From Izhakiella australiensis (GTDB lineage Bacteria > Pseudomonadota > Gammaproteobacteria > Enterobacterales > Enterobacteriaceae), in contig NZ_MRUL01000003.1 in NCBI RefSeq assembly GCF_002006995.1, positions 62,001 through 126,000 of the forward strand: a DNA stretch of 64,000 nt, written 5' to 3'. Position numbers and translations under genes: made by a program. This document shows, piece by piece, positions 1 through 9,994 of this stretch; within the stretch, counting starts at the first letter, position 1; each line of letters starts with the position of its first letter. The notes beneath the pieces are model-generated. The model worked only from the letters and a program-made list of their open reading frames with translations. It was not told the DNA's origin and searched no databases.

Positions 1-2579
1 GTAGCAAAATCAAGCTCTATACCGGTGAAATACCGCTTTTCAGCCACTATCAGATCGAATCGCAGATTGAGTCTGCCTTCCAGCGTGAAGTGCGCCTGCC
101 TTCCGGCGGTTCTATCGTTATCGACACCACCGAGGCCTTAACCGCCATTGATATCAACTCCGCGCGCGCAACCCGCGGCGGCGATATCGAAGAAACGGCA
201 TTTAATACCAACCTGGAAGCCGCCGACGAAATAGCCCGTCAGCTTCGCCTGCGCGACCTCGGCGGGTTAATTGTTATCGACTTTATCGATATGACGCCGG
301 TACGCCACCAGCGCGCCGTTGAAAACCGCCTGCGTGAAGCGGTGCGTCAGGACCGGGCCCGTATTCAGATAAGCCATATATCGCGTTTTGGCCTGCTGGA
401 AATGTCGCGTCAGCGCCTCAGCCCGTCGCTGGGCGAATCCAGCCATCACGTTTGCCCGCGCTGTAGCGGCACCGGCACTATTCGTGATAACGAATCTCTG
501 TCGCTTTCAATCCTTCGCCTGATAGAAGAAGAAGCGCTGAAGGAAAACACCAAAGAAGTCCATGCCATTGTGCCGGTGCAAATCGCATCTTACCTGCTCA
601 ATGAAAAGCGTGAAGCAGTCAGCGCAATCGAGCGACGCCAGGGTGACGTGCGTGCCGTCATCGTTCCTGACGATCGTATGGAAACGCCACACTACTCCGT
701 GCTGCGCGTACGCAAAGGCGAAGAAACACAAACGCTGAGCTACCATCTGCCGAAGCTGCATGAAGCAGAGATGGCGCTGCCATCTGAAGAAGAACAAGCC
801 GAGCGCCGCCGCCCTGAAACCCCGGCGCTGGCAGCGTTTGTGATGCAGGATGCTCCGCCGGCGATGCAGGAAGCGCCGGTCAGCGAAACCGCATCCACCC
901 GCGCGAAAGCTAAAACCCCGTCTGCGGCACCGCAAGCGGCCGCTCAGGCTTCAGGCGGTTTCTTTGGTCGACTGCTTGGCGGTCTGAAGAAAATGTTCGC
1001 CGCGGAAACAGCGGAAGCACCGGTTAAAGCAACCGAGCCAGCTAAACCGGCGAGCGAAGAGCAAAATGCACAGCGCGGTGAGCGACGCGATCGCAATAAC
1101 CGTCGCGATCGCAACAGCAACCGGCGCGATCGCAATGACCGTGGTGAGCGTAATGACCGCGGCGACCGTGGCGAACGTAACGACCGCAGCGAGCGTAACG
1201 ATCGTCAGCGTGATAACCGCAGCGGCGAAAATCGTGATGATAATCGTCGTAATAAACGTCAGAATGCTTCCGCCCGTGACGAGCAGCCGGCAGTTCAGCA
1301 GAGCGAGAACGAAGGCGTACGCGACCAGCAGCGTGAAGAGCAGCAGCAGCGGCGCGAACAGCGTGCTGAGCGCCAGCGTCGTCGCCAGGAAGAAAAACGC
1401 CAGGCACAGCTGGAAACTAAAGCCGCTGAGCAGGTCCAGAATGGCGAAGAGTCTGCCTCTGAGGAGGCTGATAGCCGCGAACGCGTTCAGGTCATGCCGC
1501 GCCGTAAACCGCGCCAGCTGACGCAAAAAGTTCGCATCAGCAGCGGTGAAGCCGTGCAGGATGAAGTCAGCCAGCCCGCTACTCCGGTTGAATCCGTGCA
1601 GCAACCTGTCGCCGCTGGCGAAAAAGCCGCAGCGGATGGCGATGAAAACGACGCGCGCGAAAACGGCAATATGCCGCGCCGCTCACGCCGTTCGCCGCGC
1701 CATCTGCGCGTCAGCGGCCAGCGTCGCCGTCGTTACCGTGATGAGCGTTACCCACAGGAGTCGCCGATGCCGTTAAGCAGCGCCAGCGCCTCGCCGGAAG
1801 TCGCTTCCGGAAAAGTGTGGATAAGCTACCCGGTGAATGAAGAACAGCAGGCAGCCGGCGTTCGCGACGTTAACCCGCAGGGCGCCAGCGAAGATACGGC
1901 GGCGGCGATTGCGCTGCCTGCGGCAGAAGACAGCGTAGCGAGTGTCGACGCTGGCGAAGCGCAGCCGGTGAAAACCAGCGAACCCGTTCAGCCAGAAGTC
2001 ACCGTGGTGAATACCGATGAAATCGAGGCAATCAGCCATCCTGCCGGTGAAGAGCCCAGCGTCATCAGCGCAGCCGATGATGATGTAGCCCAGCGTACCG
2101 TCGAACAAGCGCTGCCGATAGAGGACACCAGGCCCAGCGTTGAAACCTTTGTCGATGCGGTGGAAGAAATTGCCGCAGAAGCACAGGCTCAGCATGAAGC
2201 CCGCATTGTAGCCGAAGCCAGCCAGCAAGCGGACGACTATCCGGCAGACGTTAGCGCCAGGAGCGAAGCAGACGTTGAGGCGCTCACCAGCGCAAGCGAT
2301 GAACAACCGCAGGCAGAGGTTCAGGAGCCACATGCTCCGGTGCCAGCGCGCGATGTTCAGCCAGCCGCTGCGCCCCAGGTTGAGCAACCAGAGGTCAAAG
2401 CGGCTACGGCTCTCCACCACGCCAGCGCGCCAATGACGCGCGCCCCGGCGCCGGAGTACGTCGCGGAGCCTGCGCCTCACAGCGACTGGGTTCGCCCGGC
2501 ATTTGATTTCACTGGCAAAGGCGCAGCCGGAGGCCACGCTGCGACGCAGCAGGCAACGGCGCCAGCTACCCGCCCGTAA
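1..2579 (+). CDS. rne: Ribonuclease E, 5'-truncated by window edge
   Basis: Essential endoribonuclease and scaffold of the RNA degradosome, acting at the inner membrane in mRNA decay and rRNA/tRNA processing. The frame is open from base 3 and matches E. coli RNase E from about residue 254, so the start lies left of the window. The two catalytic aspartates (E. coli D303 in AIDINS, D346 in VIDFIDM) and the zinc-link CPRCSGTG are present. An amphipathic stretch [15 protein letters not shown] (bases about 954-998) corresponds to membrane segment A. It is followed by an Arg/Asp-rich RNA-binding region (bases about 1075-1270) and a long acidic, Ala/Glu/Pro-rich disordered tail. The full protein would be about 1,110 residues, slightly longer than E. 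coli (1,061). Identity is certain. The tail is poorly conserved, as usual in the family. Confidence 0.97.
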   Translation, partial: SKIKLYTGEIPLFSHYQIESQIESAFQREVRLPSGGSIVIDTTEALTAIDINSARATRGGDIEETAFNTNLEAADEIARQLRLRDLGGLIVIDFIDMTPVRHQRAVENRLREAVRQDRARIQISHISRFGLLEMSRQRLSPSLGESSHHVCPRCSGTGTIRDNESLSLSILRLIEEEALKENTKEVHAIVPVQIASYLLNEKREAVSAIERRQGDVRAVIVPDDRMETPHYSVLRVRKGEETQTLSYHLPKLHEAEMALPSEEEQAERRRPETPALAAFVMQDAPPAMQEAPVSETASTRAKAKTPSAAPQAAAQASGGFFGRLLGGLKKMFAAETAEAPVKATEPAKPASEEQNAQRGERRDRNNRRDRNSNRRDRNDRGERNDRGDRGERNDRSERNDRQRDNRSGENRDDNRRNKRQNASARDEQPAVQQSENEGVRDQQREEQQQRREQRAERQRRRQEEKRQAQLETKAAEQVQNGEESASEEADSRERVQVMPRRKPRQLTQKVRISSGEAVQDEVSQPATPVESVQQPVAAGEKAAADGDENDARENGNMPRRSRRSPRHLRVSGQRRRRYRDERYPQESPMPLSSASASPEVASGKVWISYPVNEEQQAAGVRDVNPQGASEDTAAAIALPAAEDSVASVDAGEAQPVKTSEPVQPEVTVVNTDEIEAISHPAGEEPSVISAADDDVAQRTVEQALPIEDTRPSVETFVDAVEEIAAEAQAQHEARIVAEASQQADDYPADVSARSEADVEALTSASDEQPQAEVQEPHAPVPARDVQPAAAPQVEQPEVKAATALHHASAPMTRAPAPEYVAEPAPHSDWVRPAFDFTGKGAAGGHAATQQATAPATRP

Positions 2580-2604
2580 ATCAAAGCAGTAAGCCGTTCT
2601 GAAC

Positions 2605-2633
2605 AAGCCCCGCTAACGCCGGGGCTTTTTTTT
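2605..2633 (+). terminator. rne intrinsic terminator
   Basis: Stem AAGCCCCG (2605-2612) pairs with CGGGGCTT (2620-2627) around a 7-nt loop, followed by a T run to 2633. It lies 26 nt after the rne stop. Confidence 0.9.
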
Positions 2634-2731
2634 GCCGTTAAAACGTGCTCCCCAACATATGCAGGTGCCCCCCGCCCCGGCGAAAGCCGCTTCAGAACAT
2701 GATGCGGTTCGTCGCCAGGCGTATTAGCCGC

Positions 2732-2767
2732 AAAAAAAAACCCGTTAGCCGCATGGCGGTTAACGGG
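2732..2767 (-). terminator. flgKL terminator
   Basis: The inverted repeat CCCGTTAGCCGC / GCGGTTAACGGG (2741-2752, 2756-2767) has a 3-nt loop. On the minus strand it is followed by nine U residues (2732-2740). It sits 46 nt past the flgL stop. Confidence 0.88.
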
Positions 2768-2813
2768 AGAAACTGAACGGACCCGGTTTAAGCCCGTTCA
2801 AAATTTTAAAACT

Positions 2814-3776
2814 TTATTGATTCATCTGGAACAATGACATCTTCGACATCTGCTGGAAAGTGCTGTAAGACGCGCTCAGCTGTGCCTGTAACATGGTGTA
2901 CGAGGAGATAGTGCTGGTATAATCAACGTCCACCAGGTTACTCATCTGGGTGCTCATAATCACCGAGCGGTCGTCGCCCAGCGCATCAAGGTTGTCTAAC
3001 TCTGTCAGGTTGGTACCCAACTCAGAACGCACCGCCAGGATATTGTTAAAAGAGTTGCTCAAACCACGCATCGACTTTGCCAGCGCGTTCTGTGAGTCGG
3101 TCGCGGCGGTCTGATCGGTTCCGATTGGACTATCAAGCGCGTCGATCGCGGTTTTTAGCGTAGCGAAAATATTACTTTCGCCGTCGGTTCCGTCCGGCTC
3201 TTTTTTGGCGTTGCTGGTCAGCGTCATAAATACCTCGCTGCCCGTATGGTTAGTCACCATATTACGGTTAGCATCTACCTGCTGGGTAATCGCCGTGGTG
3301 CCGCCGCCGTAGGTTACGTTACCGTCACCGTCCATGTTGAACGGCGCGCTATCGGACTTATAGCCGGCAAACATATAGCGTCCGTTGCCGTCAGTGCTAT
3401 TCGCCAGGTTAAGAAGCTGATCGCGCAGGCCTTTAAGCTGGGTTGCGTAAGACGCCCGATCATCGTCTGACAAGGTGCCGTTATTGGCCGCAACCAGGAT
3501 TGTCTGCGCGCTGGAAACCACGCTGGTCACCTGCTTAAGGGTGCTTTCTTCGGTAGAGTTACGCTGAATGGCAAAATCACGCGCCGATGCGTACTGCGCC
3601 CCCTGCGCCTGCGCCTGTTTCAGCACCACCGCATTGGCAGCAGAAATCGGATCGTCAGACGGGTTAACCACGCGTTTACCGGTAGAAAGTTGTTTACCGA
3701 CTTCAAGCCAGCTGCTTTGTGCATTAAGCACGCCGCTGGTCTGCTGCTGGTAAATCATATTGGTACTAAGACGCAT
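2814..3776 (-). CDS. flgL: Flagellar hook-filament junction protein FlgL (HAP3)
   Basis: Second junction protein between hook and filament, exported by the flagellar type III apparatus. 320 residues (E. coli 317). The N-terminus MRLSTNMIYQQQTSGV and the C-terminal heptad-rich end (TMLQAQLSASYSTFQQMSKMSLF) are the conserved flagellin-like D0/D1 coiled-coil parts; the middle is the variable exposed domain. A GGAGAAGGA ribosome site precedes the ATG. It is the last gene of flgKL, 25 nt after flgK, and ends at an intrinsic terminator. Confidence 0.96.
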   Translation of the reverse strand: MRLSTNMIYQQQTSGVLNAQSSWLEVGKQLSTGKRVVNPSDDPISAANAVVLKQAQAQGAQYASARDFAIQRNSTEESTLKQVTSVVSSAQTILVAANNGTLSDDDRASYATQLKGLRDQLLNLANSTDGNGRYMFAGYKSDSAPFNMDGDGNVTYGGGTTAITQQVDANRNMVTNHTGSEVFMTLTSNAKKEPDGTDGESNIFATLKTAIDALDSPIGTDQTAATDSQNALAKSMRGLSNSFNNILAVRSELGTNLTELDNLDALGDDRSVIMSTQMSNLVDVDYTSTISSYTMLQAQLSASYSTFQQMSKMSLFQMNQ

Positions 3777-3801
3777 TATTTATGTCCTTCTCCGTGACTG
3801 A

Positions 3802-5460
3802 TTAGCTTAACGCGCCGATCAGTGAATTGAACGTCGCCGAAGCGGCCTGCAATACCTGGGCGTTGGCAATATAGTACTGCTGGTAGCGCGTCAGATTGGC
3901 GTACTCTTCATCGAGGTTAACCCCGGAAACAGACTGCTGCTGGTTAGTCAGCTGCGTCACGACGTTCGCCTGGGTGGTGCTGGTGGTTTTCAGGTTATCG
4001 GTCTGATTACCCACGTTAGCCACCAGGCTGGCATAAGCCTGGGTTATCGTGCTGCCGCCGTTAACCACTTTTTGGGTTTGCAGCGCCAGCAGCTGCCTGG
4101 CGTTTTCATTATCGCTCTGACCGCTGCCCTTGGTGCCGGCCGCCGCAATCTGTGATTGATCGGTGATGTTAACGCTCATACCGGCAATCACGTCACTAAC
4201 CGGTTTCACCACAAAACTGTCTCTGGCCGCCGCCGTACCGCTGATGCTGACCTGCAAGCCATCAAAGCTGAGCGTGGGATTGCCGCTACCGTCGGTGCCG
4301 GCAGTCGCGCTGACCGTGGTATTCCCCGGCAATTTGGTGACGTTCCACTGCGAGCCGTCATAGCTGACCTGATAGTTACTGGCCGTCACGTCGCTGGTCT
4401 TGGTGTAGCTCAGACTCAGGCTGGCCGAGCCGGTATTTTTAGTATTGGCAATGGCGGAAGCCGAACCAAGGTTAAAGAAGGCGACGCCCGCGTTACCCTT
4501 GGCGTCAAAGCCTTTTTCATGCTGAATATTGAAACTATCGCCCATCGCCAGCGCCAGCTGATTTAGCTGGTTACGCGCCGGGTCAAGGTTCTGGGTCCGG
4601 AACTGGATAACCCCGCCAAGCGAGCCGCTGTTAATAAACTGCTCCGGGATTTCGCTGGTTGCGCCCGTTACCGCATCGACCGAGGCTACCGTCAGGCGGC
4701 TGGGATCGCTGCTGGAAGGCACCGCCGCCAGCTTATTGAATGAATCACCCTGCACCAGATTAACACCGCCAGCGGTACTGATAATGTAGCTACCGCCATC
4801 CTGCTGGCTGACGTTAACCCCGACCAGCTGATTAAGCTGATTGACCAGCTGATCGCGCTGATCCAGTAGATCGTTTGGCGCATTACCGGCACCGGCGCCT
4901 TTCAGCTTGGCAATCTGGGTATTCAGGTTGGCAATCTGCGACGAATAGGTGTTGATCTGATCGACGCTGGAGCTCACGGCGGTATTCACGCTGGAGTCAA
5001 GGCTGCGTAAATAATCGTCCGTGGTCTTAAACCGGTTAACCAGTTCGGAAGCACCGCCAAGCAGCGTGGTGCGCGATGACGGATCATCCGCACTGTTGAC
5101 CACATTCTGCACGCTGCTAAAAAAGCTTTGCAGGGTGCTGGACAGCGAAGTGGTTGAATCTGCCAGCAAATTGTCGATATTCGACACCTGATTATACTGG
5201 GTAGTCAGCCCGCTGCTGGTTGCCGCAGCGCCGCGCAGCTGGGCGGTAATAAACTGATCGTATTCACGATTTATACCGCTGGTATTAACGCCGTTGCCAT
5301 AATACTGGGAACCCATCAGGGTGCTCTGCGCCTGAGACAGCACGATGGTCTGGCGTGAATAGCCAGCGACCGCATAGTTGCTGATGTTGTTACTGGTGAC
5401 GCTTAGCGCGTTCTGCGCGGCGCTCAGTCCACTCATCGCGGAATTAATTAAGCTGGACAT
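3802..5460 (-). CDS. flgK: Flagellar hook-filament junction protein FlgK (HAP1)
   Basis: First hook-associated protein, which caps the completed hook and links it to FlgL and flagellin. 552 residues (E. coli 547). The N-terminal LINSAMSGLSAAQNALSVTS and the C-terminal LDEEYANLTRYQQYYIANAQ stretches are the family hallmarks (axial D0 helices), with a variable central region. AAGGA precedes the ATG. A sigma-28 promoter is readable upstream (5538-5564), so flgKL can be made as class 3 genes as well as by read-through from flgJ. Confidence 0.97.
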   Translation of the reverse strand: MSSLINSAMSGLSAAQNALSVTSNNISNYAVAGYSRQTIVLSQAQSTLMGSQYYGNGVNTSGINREYDQFITAQLRGAAATSSGLTTQYNQVSNIDNLLADSTTSLSSTLQSFFSSVQNVVNSADDPSSRTTLLGGASELVNRFKTTDDYLRSLDSSVNTAVSSSVDQINTYSSQIANLNTQIAKLKGAGAGNAPNDLLDQRDQLVNQLNQLVGVNVSQQDGGSYIISTAGGVNLVQGDSFNKLAAVPSSSDPSRLTVASVDAVTGATSEIPEQFINSGSLGGVIQFRTQNLDPARNQLNQLALAMGDSFNIQHEKGFDAKGNAGVAFFNLGSASAIANTKNTGSASLSLSYTKTSDVTASNYQVSYDGSQWNVTKLPGNTTVSATAGTDGSGNPTLSFDGLQVSISGTAAARDSFVVKPVSDVIAGMSVNITDQSQIAAAGTKGSGQSDNENARQLLALQTQKVVNGGSTITQAYASLVANVGNQTDNLKTTSTTQANVVTQLTNQQQSVSGVNLDEEYANLTRYQQYYIANAQVLQAASATFNSLIGALS

Positions 5461-5537
5461 AGTGGTTCCTTTCTACCCGTGCTACCCCAGGTGAATTCGT
5501 TTCGACACAGGTCAATACCTATGCCGGCCTAATCCTG

Positions 5538-5564
5538 TTATCGGCCGCGAGCGACCAGACTTGA
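5538..5564 (-). promoter_or_regulatory. Sigma-28 (FliA) promoter of flgKL
   Basis: Read on the minus strand: TCAA (5564-5561), exactly 15 nt, then GCCGATAA (5545-5538). This matches the FliA consensus TAAA-N15-GCCGATAA with one mismatch. It lies about 80 nt upstream of the flgK start, where E. coli and Salmonella also carry a class 3 promoter. Confidence 0.88.
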
Positions 5565-5574
5565 GGACAAATAG

Positions 5575-6513
5575 TTAAAACAGTGTGGTTAAATCCTGGG
5601 TGTAGGCTTTTACCGCTTTTTCACCCATGCCCTTGAATTGCTGAATCATTCCTACCAGCTTTTGCGCATAATGCGGATCGGTAGCATAGCCTGCTTTTTG
5701 TAACGCATGCGCCCCCTGCTCCGCCGTCGAGGCGGTAGTGACCGCCGCATAGCGCGGGTTATTACTCAGCAGCTTGACGTAGTCGTTCAGTGCGTCGAAA
5801 TAAGAGTCATAAACGCGGAACTTCTGCTTCACCTTGTGCGCCACGCCGTTTTCATATTCGGTGGTCATCACGTCGGTGGTTTTACCCTGCCAGCTGGCAT
5901 TCGCTTTAATGCCAAAAATGTTATAGCTCGGGCGCCCGTCCTGAGTCAGGATCTGGCGTTGCCCCCAGCCTGATTCCAGCGCGGCCTGCGCCAGAATAAG
6001 GTGATGCGGAATGCCACTCTCCCGACTGGCCATCTGCGCGGGCTGCGCCAGCTGAGCGATAAACTCAGCGCTGTCGCCGCTCATGGTCGGGTTGGGCGCC
6101 GGCATACGCGGCACCGCCCGGCGAACCATCTGCTCCATCATCACCGGTGAAAGGGTATTGATGAACGATTTGTCCAGCGCCATCGGCACGGTGCCCGCCG
6201 TTTCATCCGGCGCCTGGGCGCCGGCCATCTGCTGGACGATGGTATCGGCCAGCCCTAACCCTTTGGCGCCAATCTGTTGTGCAATCTGCTGATCATACAT
6301 TGAGGTATAAAGCCGCGACTGATCGTTACTCAGCAAACCATCCTGCGGCAGCGCGTCGCGCATGCTTTTCAGCATCATCTGCACGAACATCCCTTCCACC
6401 TGCTTTGCGACCTGACGGGCGTGCGCTTTAGGATCGGCACTGGCTGCACGCTTCAGGTCGTTCAGTGAGCGGCTGTCATACGCCGCGTTCATCAGCGATT
6501 GCGTGTCACTCAT
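5575..6513 (-). CDS. flgJ: Flagellar rod assembly protein / muramidase FlgJ
   Basis: Periplasmic rod-cap protein that also cuts peptidoglycan so the rod can pass. 312 residues (E. coli 313). The N-terminal rod-scaffold domain (about residues 1-150, with FVQMMLKSMRDALPQDGLLS) is followed by a GH73 glucosaminidase domain (about 150-312) with the catalytic-glutamate motif AALESGWG. Its ATG overlaps the flgI stop by one base (TAATG), indicating translational coupling. Confidence 0.97.
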   Translation of the reverse strand: MSDTQSLMNAAYDSRSLNDLKRAASADPKAHARQVAKQVEGMFVQMMLKSMRDALPQDGLLSNDQSRLYTSMYDQQIAQQIGAKGLGLADTIVQQMAGAQAPDETAGTVPMALDKSFINTLSPVMMEQMVRRAVPRMPAPNPTMSGDSAEFIAQLAQPAQMASRESGIPHHLILAQAALESGWGQRQILTQDGRPSYNIFGIKANASWQGKTTDVMTTEYENGVAHKVKQKFRVYDSYFDALNDYVKLLSNNPRYAAVTTASTAEQGAHALQKAGYATDPHYAQKLVGMIQQFKGMGEKAVKAYTQDLTTLF

Positions 6514-7619
6514 TAGTTAATTTCCAGTTTGGCGCGCAGGCAGCCGGCGCTTTGCATTGATTGCAAAATCGACATCAGATCCATTGGCGTCGCACCCAGC
6601 GCATTCAACGCGCGCACCACGCTGTTCAGGTTGGCGCTGGCATTAACCGTCTGCAGCGAACCGCCTGACTGACGCAAATCGATCTGCGTCTGCGGCGTCA
6701 CTACCGTCTGACCACCGGCGAACGGGGTATTCGGCTGGCTGACGTTCTGCTGCTGGTTAACGGTGACCGACAGGTTGCCCTGCGCGACCGCACATGAGTT
6801 GAGCATCACTTCGCGATTCATCACTACCGAGCCGGTACGCGAGTTGATAATAACTTTGGCATCCTGCAGCGGTACGGAAACGTCCAGGTCCTGAATGTAG
6901 GCCAGGGTGCGTACCTGCGAAGCATTACCCTGCGGCAGGCGTACCTGAACCGTGCGGGCATCCAGCGGCTGGGCAACGCCGTAGCCGCGGCTGTTGATCG
7001 CATCGCTGATGCGCTGCGCCATCGAGAAGTCATCGTCGTTTAGCTGCAGATTCAGTACGCTGCCGCTACCAAAGCTGCTCGACAGTTCGCGTTCAATCGT
7101 GGCGCCACCGGTGATGCGCCCGCCGTTAAGCTGGTTAACCTGTACGCTGGACCCGCCCGCAGACGCGCCGGCGCCGCCAACCAGGATGTTACCTTGCGCC
7201 AGCGCATACACCTGGTTATCAACACCTTTCAGCGGCGTCATCAGCAGGGTACCGCCGCGCAGACTTTTCGCATTACCCAGCGAGGAAACGACCACATCGA
7301 TAGTTTGCCCCTGGCGGCCAAAAGCGGGCAGCTTGGCGGTAACCATCACCGCCGCCACGTTTTTCAGCTGCATGTTGGTGCCGGCCGGTACGGTAATACC
7401 CAGCTGGGATAGCATGTTACTGACGCTCTGCGTGGTGAACGGCGTCTGGGTTGTCTGATCTCCGGTGCCATCCAGGCCCACCACCAGGCCATAGCCGATC
7501 AGTGAGTTATCACGAACGCCCTGTACCGTAGCCAGGTCGCGAATGCGGTCAGCGCGGGCGATAGTGCAAACCAGCAGCAGACCCAGCGCCAGGGCGCGAA
7601 TGAAAAGAGAATGACGCAT
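6513..7619 (-). CDS. flgI: Flagellar P-ring protein FlgI
   Basis: Periplasmic P-ring subunit surrounding the rod in the peptidoglycan layer. 368 residues. The start at 7619 ([10 protein letters not shown]) is chosen over an upstream in-frame codon at 7724 because it gives a normal Sec signal peptide (cleavage after CTIARA) and has AGAGG at the right spacing; the longer form would run deep into flgH. The mature part begins [30 protein letters not shown], typical of FlgI. The gene is 10 nt downstream of flgH and overlaps flgJ by one base. Confidence 0.96.
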   Translation of the reverse strand: MRHSLFIRALALGLLLVCTIARADRIRDLATVQGVRDNSLIGYGLVVGLDGTGDQTTQTPFTTQSVSNMLSQLGITVPAGTNMQLKNVAAVMVTAKLPAFGRQGQTIDVVVSSLGNAKSLRGGTLLMTPLKGVDNQVYALAQGNILVGGAGASAGGSSVQVNQLNGGRITGGATIERELSSSFGSGSVLNLQLNDDDFSMAQRISDAINSRGYGVAQPLDARTVQVRLPQGNASQVRTLAYIQDLDVSVPLQDAKVIINSRTGSVVMNREVMLNSCAVAQGNLSVTVNQQQNVSQPNTPFAGGQTVVTPQTQIDLRQSGGSLQTVNASANLNSVVRALNALGATPMDLMSILQSMQSAGCLRAKLEIN

Positions 7620-7629
7620 AATAAACCTC

Positions 7630-8331
7630 TTACATCGGTGACAGATTGAGGAAGAAACGCTGCAGCCAGCCCATGGTCTGCGCTTCATTGATGTAGCCGT
7701 TGCCGACATACTCAATGCGTGCATCTGCCACCTGCGTGGAGATAACCGTGTTGGAGCCGCTAATCGTGCGCGGGTTAACCACGCCGGAGAAACGGATAAA
7801 CTCGGTTCCCTGGTTTATCTCGATCTGTTTTTCACCGACCACGTTCAGGTTGCCGTTCGGCAGAACCTGATTCACGGTTACGGTAATCGTGCCCGTGAAG
7901 GTATTGTTGGCGGTGGCGCCACCTTTACCGGCAAAATCATTTTTCCCTTCACCGCTGACATCAGCACGGCTATTACCAAGCGGGCCGGAGAGATAACGCG
8001 GCACGGCGCTCATACCAAAGCTGGTGCTGCCATCGCGAGTGGCGTTGGCGGAAGAGTTTTTGCTCGCGCTGACGTTTTCCTGCAGCACGATAGTCAGCGT
8101 ATCGCCGATATTACGTGGACGGCGATCCTCAAACAGCGGCTGATAGCCGTAGTTCATCGGCATCACGCCCTGAAAAATGGACCCGTTGATCACCGGCGGC
8201 TGGGCTGGCACGGGCTGTGCCGTTGTCGACCCCTTCACCAGTGGCGTACGGGGTACAAGCGCACAACCGTTAAGCGTTAGCAGCAGCGCGGCTACTAATG
8301 CACGTCCAGGCATTGATATTTGCTTAGCCAT
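7630..8331 (-). CDS. flgH: Flagellar L-ring lipoprotein FlgH
   Basis: Outer-membrane L-ring lipoprotein. 233 residues from the start [17 protein letters not shown], which gives a lipobox LTLNGC with lipidated Cys23. An earlier in-frame codon at 8385 would bury the signal peptide. AAAGG precedes the chosen ATG. The [20 protein letters not shown] and [20 protein letters not shown] stretches are diagnostic. Confidence 0.96.
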   Translation of the reverse strand: MAKQISMPGRALVAALLLTLNGCALVPRTPLVKGSTTAQPVPAQPPVINGSIFQGVMPMNYGYQPLFEDRRPRNIGDTLTIVLQENVSASKNSSANATRDGSTSFGMSAVPRYLSGPLGNSRADVSGEGKNDFAGKGGATANNTFTGTITVTVNQVLPNGNLNVVGEKQIEINQGTEFIRFSGVVNPRTISGSNTVISTQVADARIEYVGNGYINEAQTMGWLQRFFLNLSPM

Positions 8332-8420
8332 GGAAATAAAACCTTTAATAATATGAAGATAATGTTTTTTAATTGACGGCCCCAATCGTCCGGGCGCGGC
8401 GAACCGCGCCGGGGTAATGC

Positions 8421-9203
8421 TTACAGCTGCGTCAGTTTTGCCAGCATCTGGTCAGAGGTACTGACCGCCTTGCTGTTGATTTCGTAGGCGCGCTGGGTCT
8501 GGATCATGGTGACCAGCTCCTCAGCCACGTTAACGTTAGAGGTTTCGACGTATCCCTGATAAAGGGTACCGGTTCCGTTCTGGCCGGGGTTGCTCTCAGT
8601 GGGCGCACCTGAAGCCTGCGTTTCCTGATAGAGGTTTTCACCCACGCTTTCCAGACCCGCATCGTTCATAAAGGTGCTCAGCGTCAGCTGACCAACCTGC
8701 ACCGGCTGGGCGTTACCCTGCTGGGTCACCGACACCACGCCGTCACGGCTGATCGTCATGCTGATAGCGTTGGCCGGAATAGTAATACCTGGCTGAATCG
8801 GGAAACCGGCGTTGGTCACCAGCTGACCGTTCTGGTCGGTCTGGAAAGAACCGTCGCGGGTATACGCCGTCGAGCCGTCCGGCATCTGCACCTGGAAAAA
8901 GCCAAGACCGTTGACCGCCACGTCTTTGGAGTTATCGGTTTTTGACAGGTTACCCTGGGTATGTAAACGCTCGGTGCTGACCGGGCGCGTACCGGTACCG
9001 ATCTGCAAACCGGACGGCAGGTTAGTCTGATCGGACGACTGGGCGCCAGGCTGGCGCAGCGTCTGATACATCAGGTCTTCAAATACCGCGCGCTGGCGCT
9101 TAAAGCCGTTGGTGCTGACGTTTGCCAGGTTGTTGGCGATAACGTCCATATTGGTCTGCTGCGCATCAAGGCCGGTTTTAGCAATCCATAAAGAACTAAT
9201 CAT
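8421..9203 (-). CDS. flgG: Flagellar distal rod protein FlgG
   Basis: Major distal-rod subunit. 260 residues, identical in length to E. coli. The N-terminal rod/hook motif [20 protein letters not shown] and the C-terminal [20 protein letters not shown] define the axial-protein family and form the helical core of the rod. Lies in the flgB-J operon between flgF and flgH. Confidence 0.98.
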   Translation of the reverse strand: MISSLWIAKTGLDAQQTNMDVIANNLANVSTNGFKRQRAVFEDLMYQTLRQPGAQSSDQTNLPSGLQIGTGTRPVSTERLHTQGNLSKTDNSKDVAVNGLGFFQVQMPDGSTAYTRDGSFQTDQNGQLVTNAGFPIQPGITIPANAISMTISRDGVVSVTQQGNAQPVQVGQLTLSTFMNDAGLESVGENLYQETQASGAPTESNPGQNGTGTLYQGYVETSNVNVAEELVTMIQTQRAYEINSKAVSTSDQMLAKLTQL

Positions 9204-9218
9204 TGGTTTTCCTCACAC

Positions 9219-9974
9219 TCAGCTCATGGAGAGCAGCTGGTTGGCACGTTGTTCGTTCTGGTCGACGCTGGAGATCACTTTCATCTGCATCTCAAAGCGC
9301 CGGGCGTTGTTAATCATGTCGACCATCGTTTCTACCGGCTTGACGTTGCTGCCTTCCAGTACGCCGGGCATCACATGGATAGTTGGGTCGTTCTGTAGCG
9401 TTGCACCGCGCGTCGCTTGTGCATCGCCGGTCAGGCGGAACATGCCGTCATCACCGCGCGTGACTTCCTGCGCGCTGGCTTTCACCAGCTTCAACTTGCC
9501 AATCTGCACGGTGGCGTTGGGCTGATCCCCTGGGTTGAGCGACGTAATGCTGCCGTCAGCCGCAATCGTCAACTGCGCCCCCTGAGGAACGGCGATGGGA
9601 CCGCCGTCCCCCATCACCGGATGACCCTGAATGGTCAGTTGGCCAGTGGGGCTAATTTCTATATTGCCGTTGCGGGTATAGGCTTCAGTACCGTCGGCGG
9701 TTTGCACCGCCAGCCAACCGTCCTGCTGTACAGCCACATCCAGGTTGCGCCCGGTGTAGTCGAGCGCGCCCTGTGACATATCCGCGCCGGGAGTTGACGC
9801 GGTCACCAGCGTACGGGTAGGAAGCGATTCCCCCGTTACCGGCACCGCACGCATCGCCATCAACTGCTGACGAAAACCAGGCGTCGCAGCATTGGCCAGG
9901 TTGCTGGCCGTCACCGCCTGCATGTCGAGGGTCTGCGAAGCAGCCCCCATTGCGGTATATATCGCGTGATCCAT
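9219..9974 (-). CDS. flgF: Flagellar proximal rod protein FlgF
   Basis: Proximal rod subunit. 251 residues. Starts MDHAIYTAMGAASQTLDMQA with the axial motif ASNLANAATPGFRQQ, and ends with VKPVETMVDMINNARRFEMQ. Separated from flgG by 15 nt and from flgE by 20 nt, consistent with one operon. Confidence 0.97.
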   Translation of the reverse strand: MDHAIYTAMGAASQTLDMQAVTASNLANAATPGFRQQLMAMRAVPVTGESLPTRTLVTASTPGADMSQGALDYTGRNLDVAVQQDGWLAVQTADGTEAYTRNGNIEISPTGQLTIQGHPVMGDGGPIAVPQGAQLTIAADGSITSLNPGDQPNATVQIGKLKLVKASAQEVTRGDDGMFRLTGDAQATRGATLQNDPTIHVMPGVLEGSNVKPVETMVDMINNARRFEMQMKVISSVDQNEQRANQLLSMS

Positions 9975-9994
9975 AGAAGCGTCCCGTTAAGCGA

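Noticed and set aside
507-1604. Long minus-strand open frames opposite rne (for example 507-935 and 951-1604)
   Set aside because: They mirror the codon periodicity of the highly repetitive rne coding strand, have no ribosome site or family motif, and overlap a certain gene completely.
7620-7724. N-terminal extension of FlgI into flgH
   Set aside because: It would place 35 unrelated residues before a good signal peptide; AGAGG and signal-peptide position support 7619.
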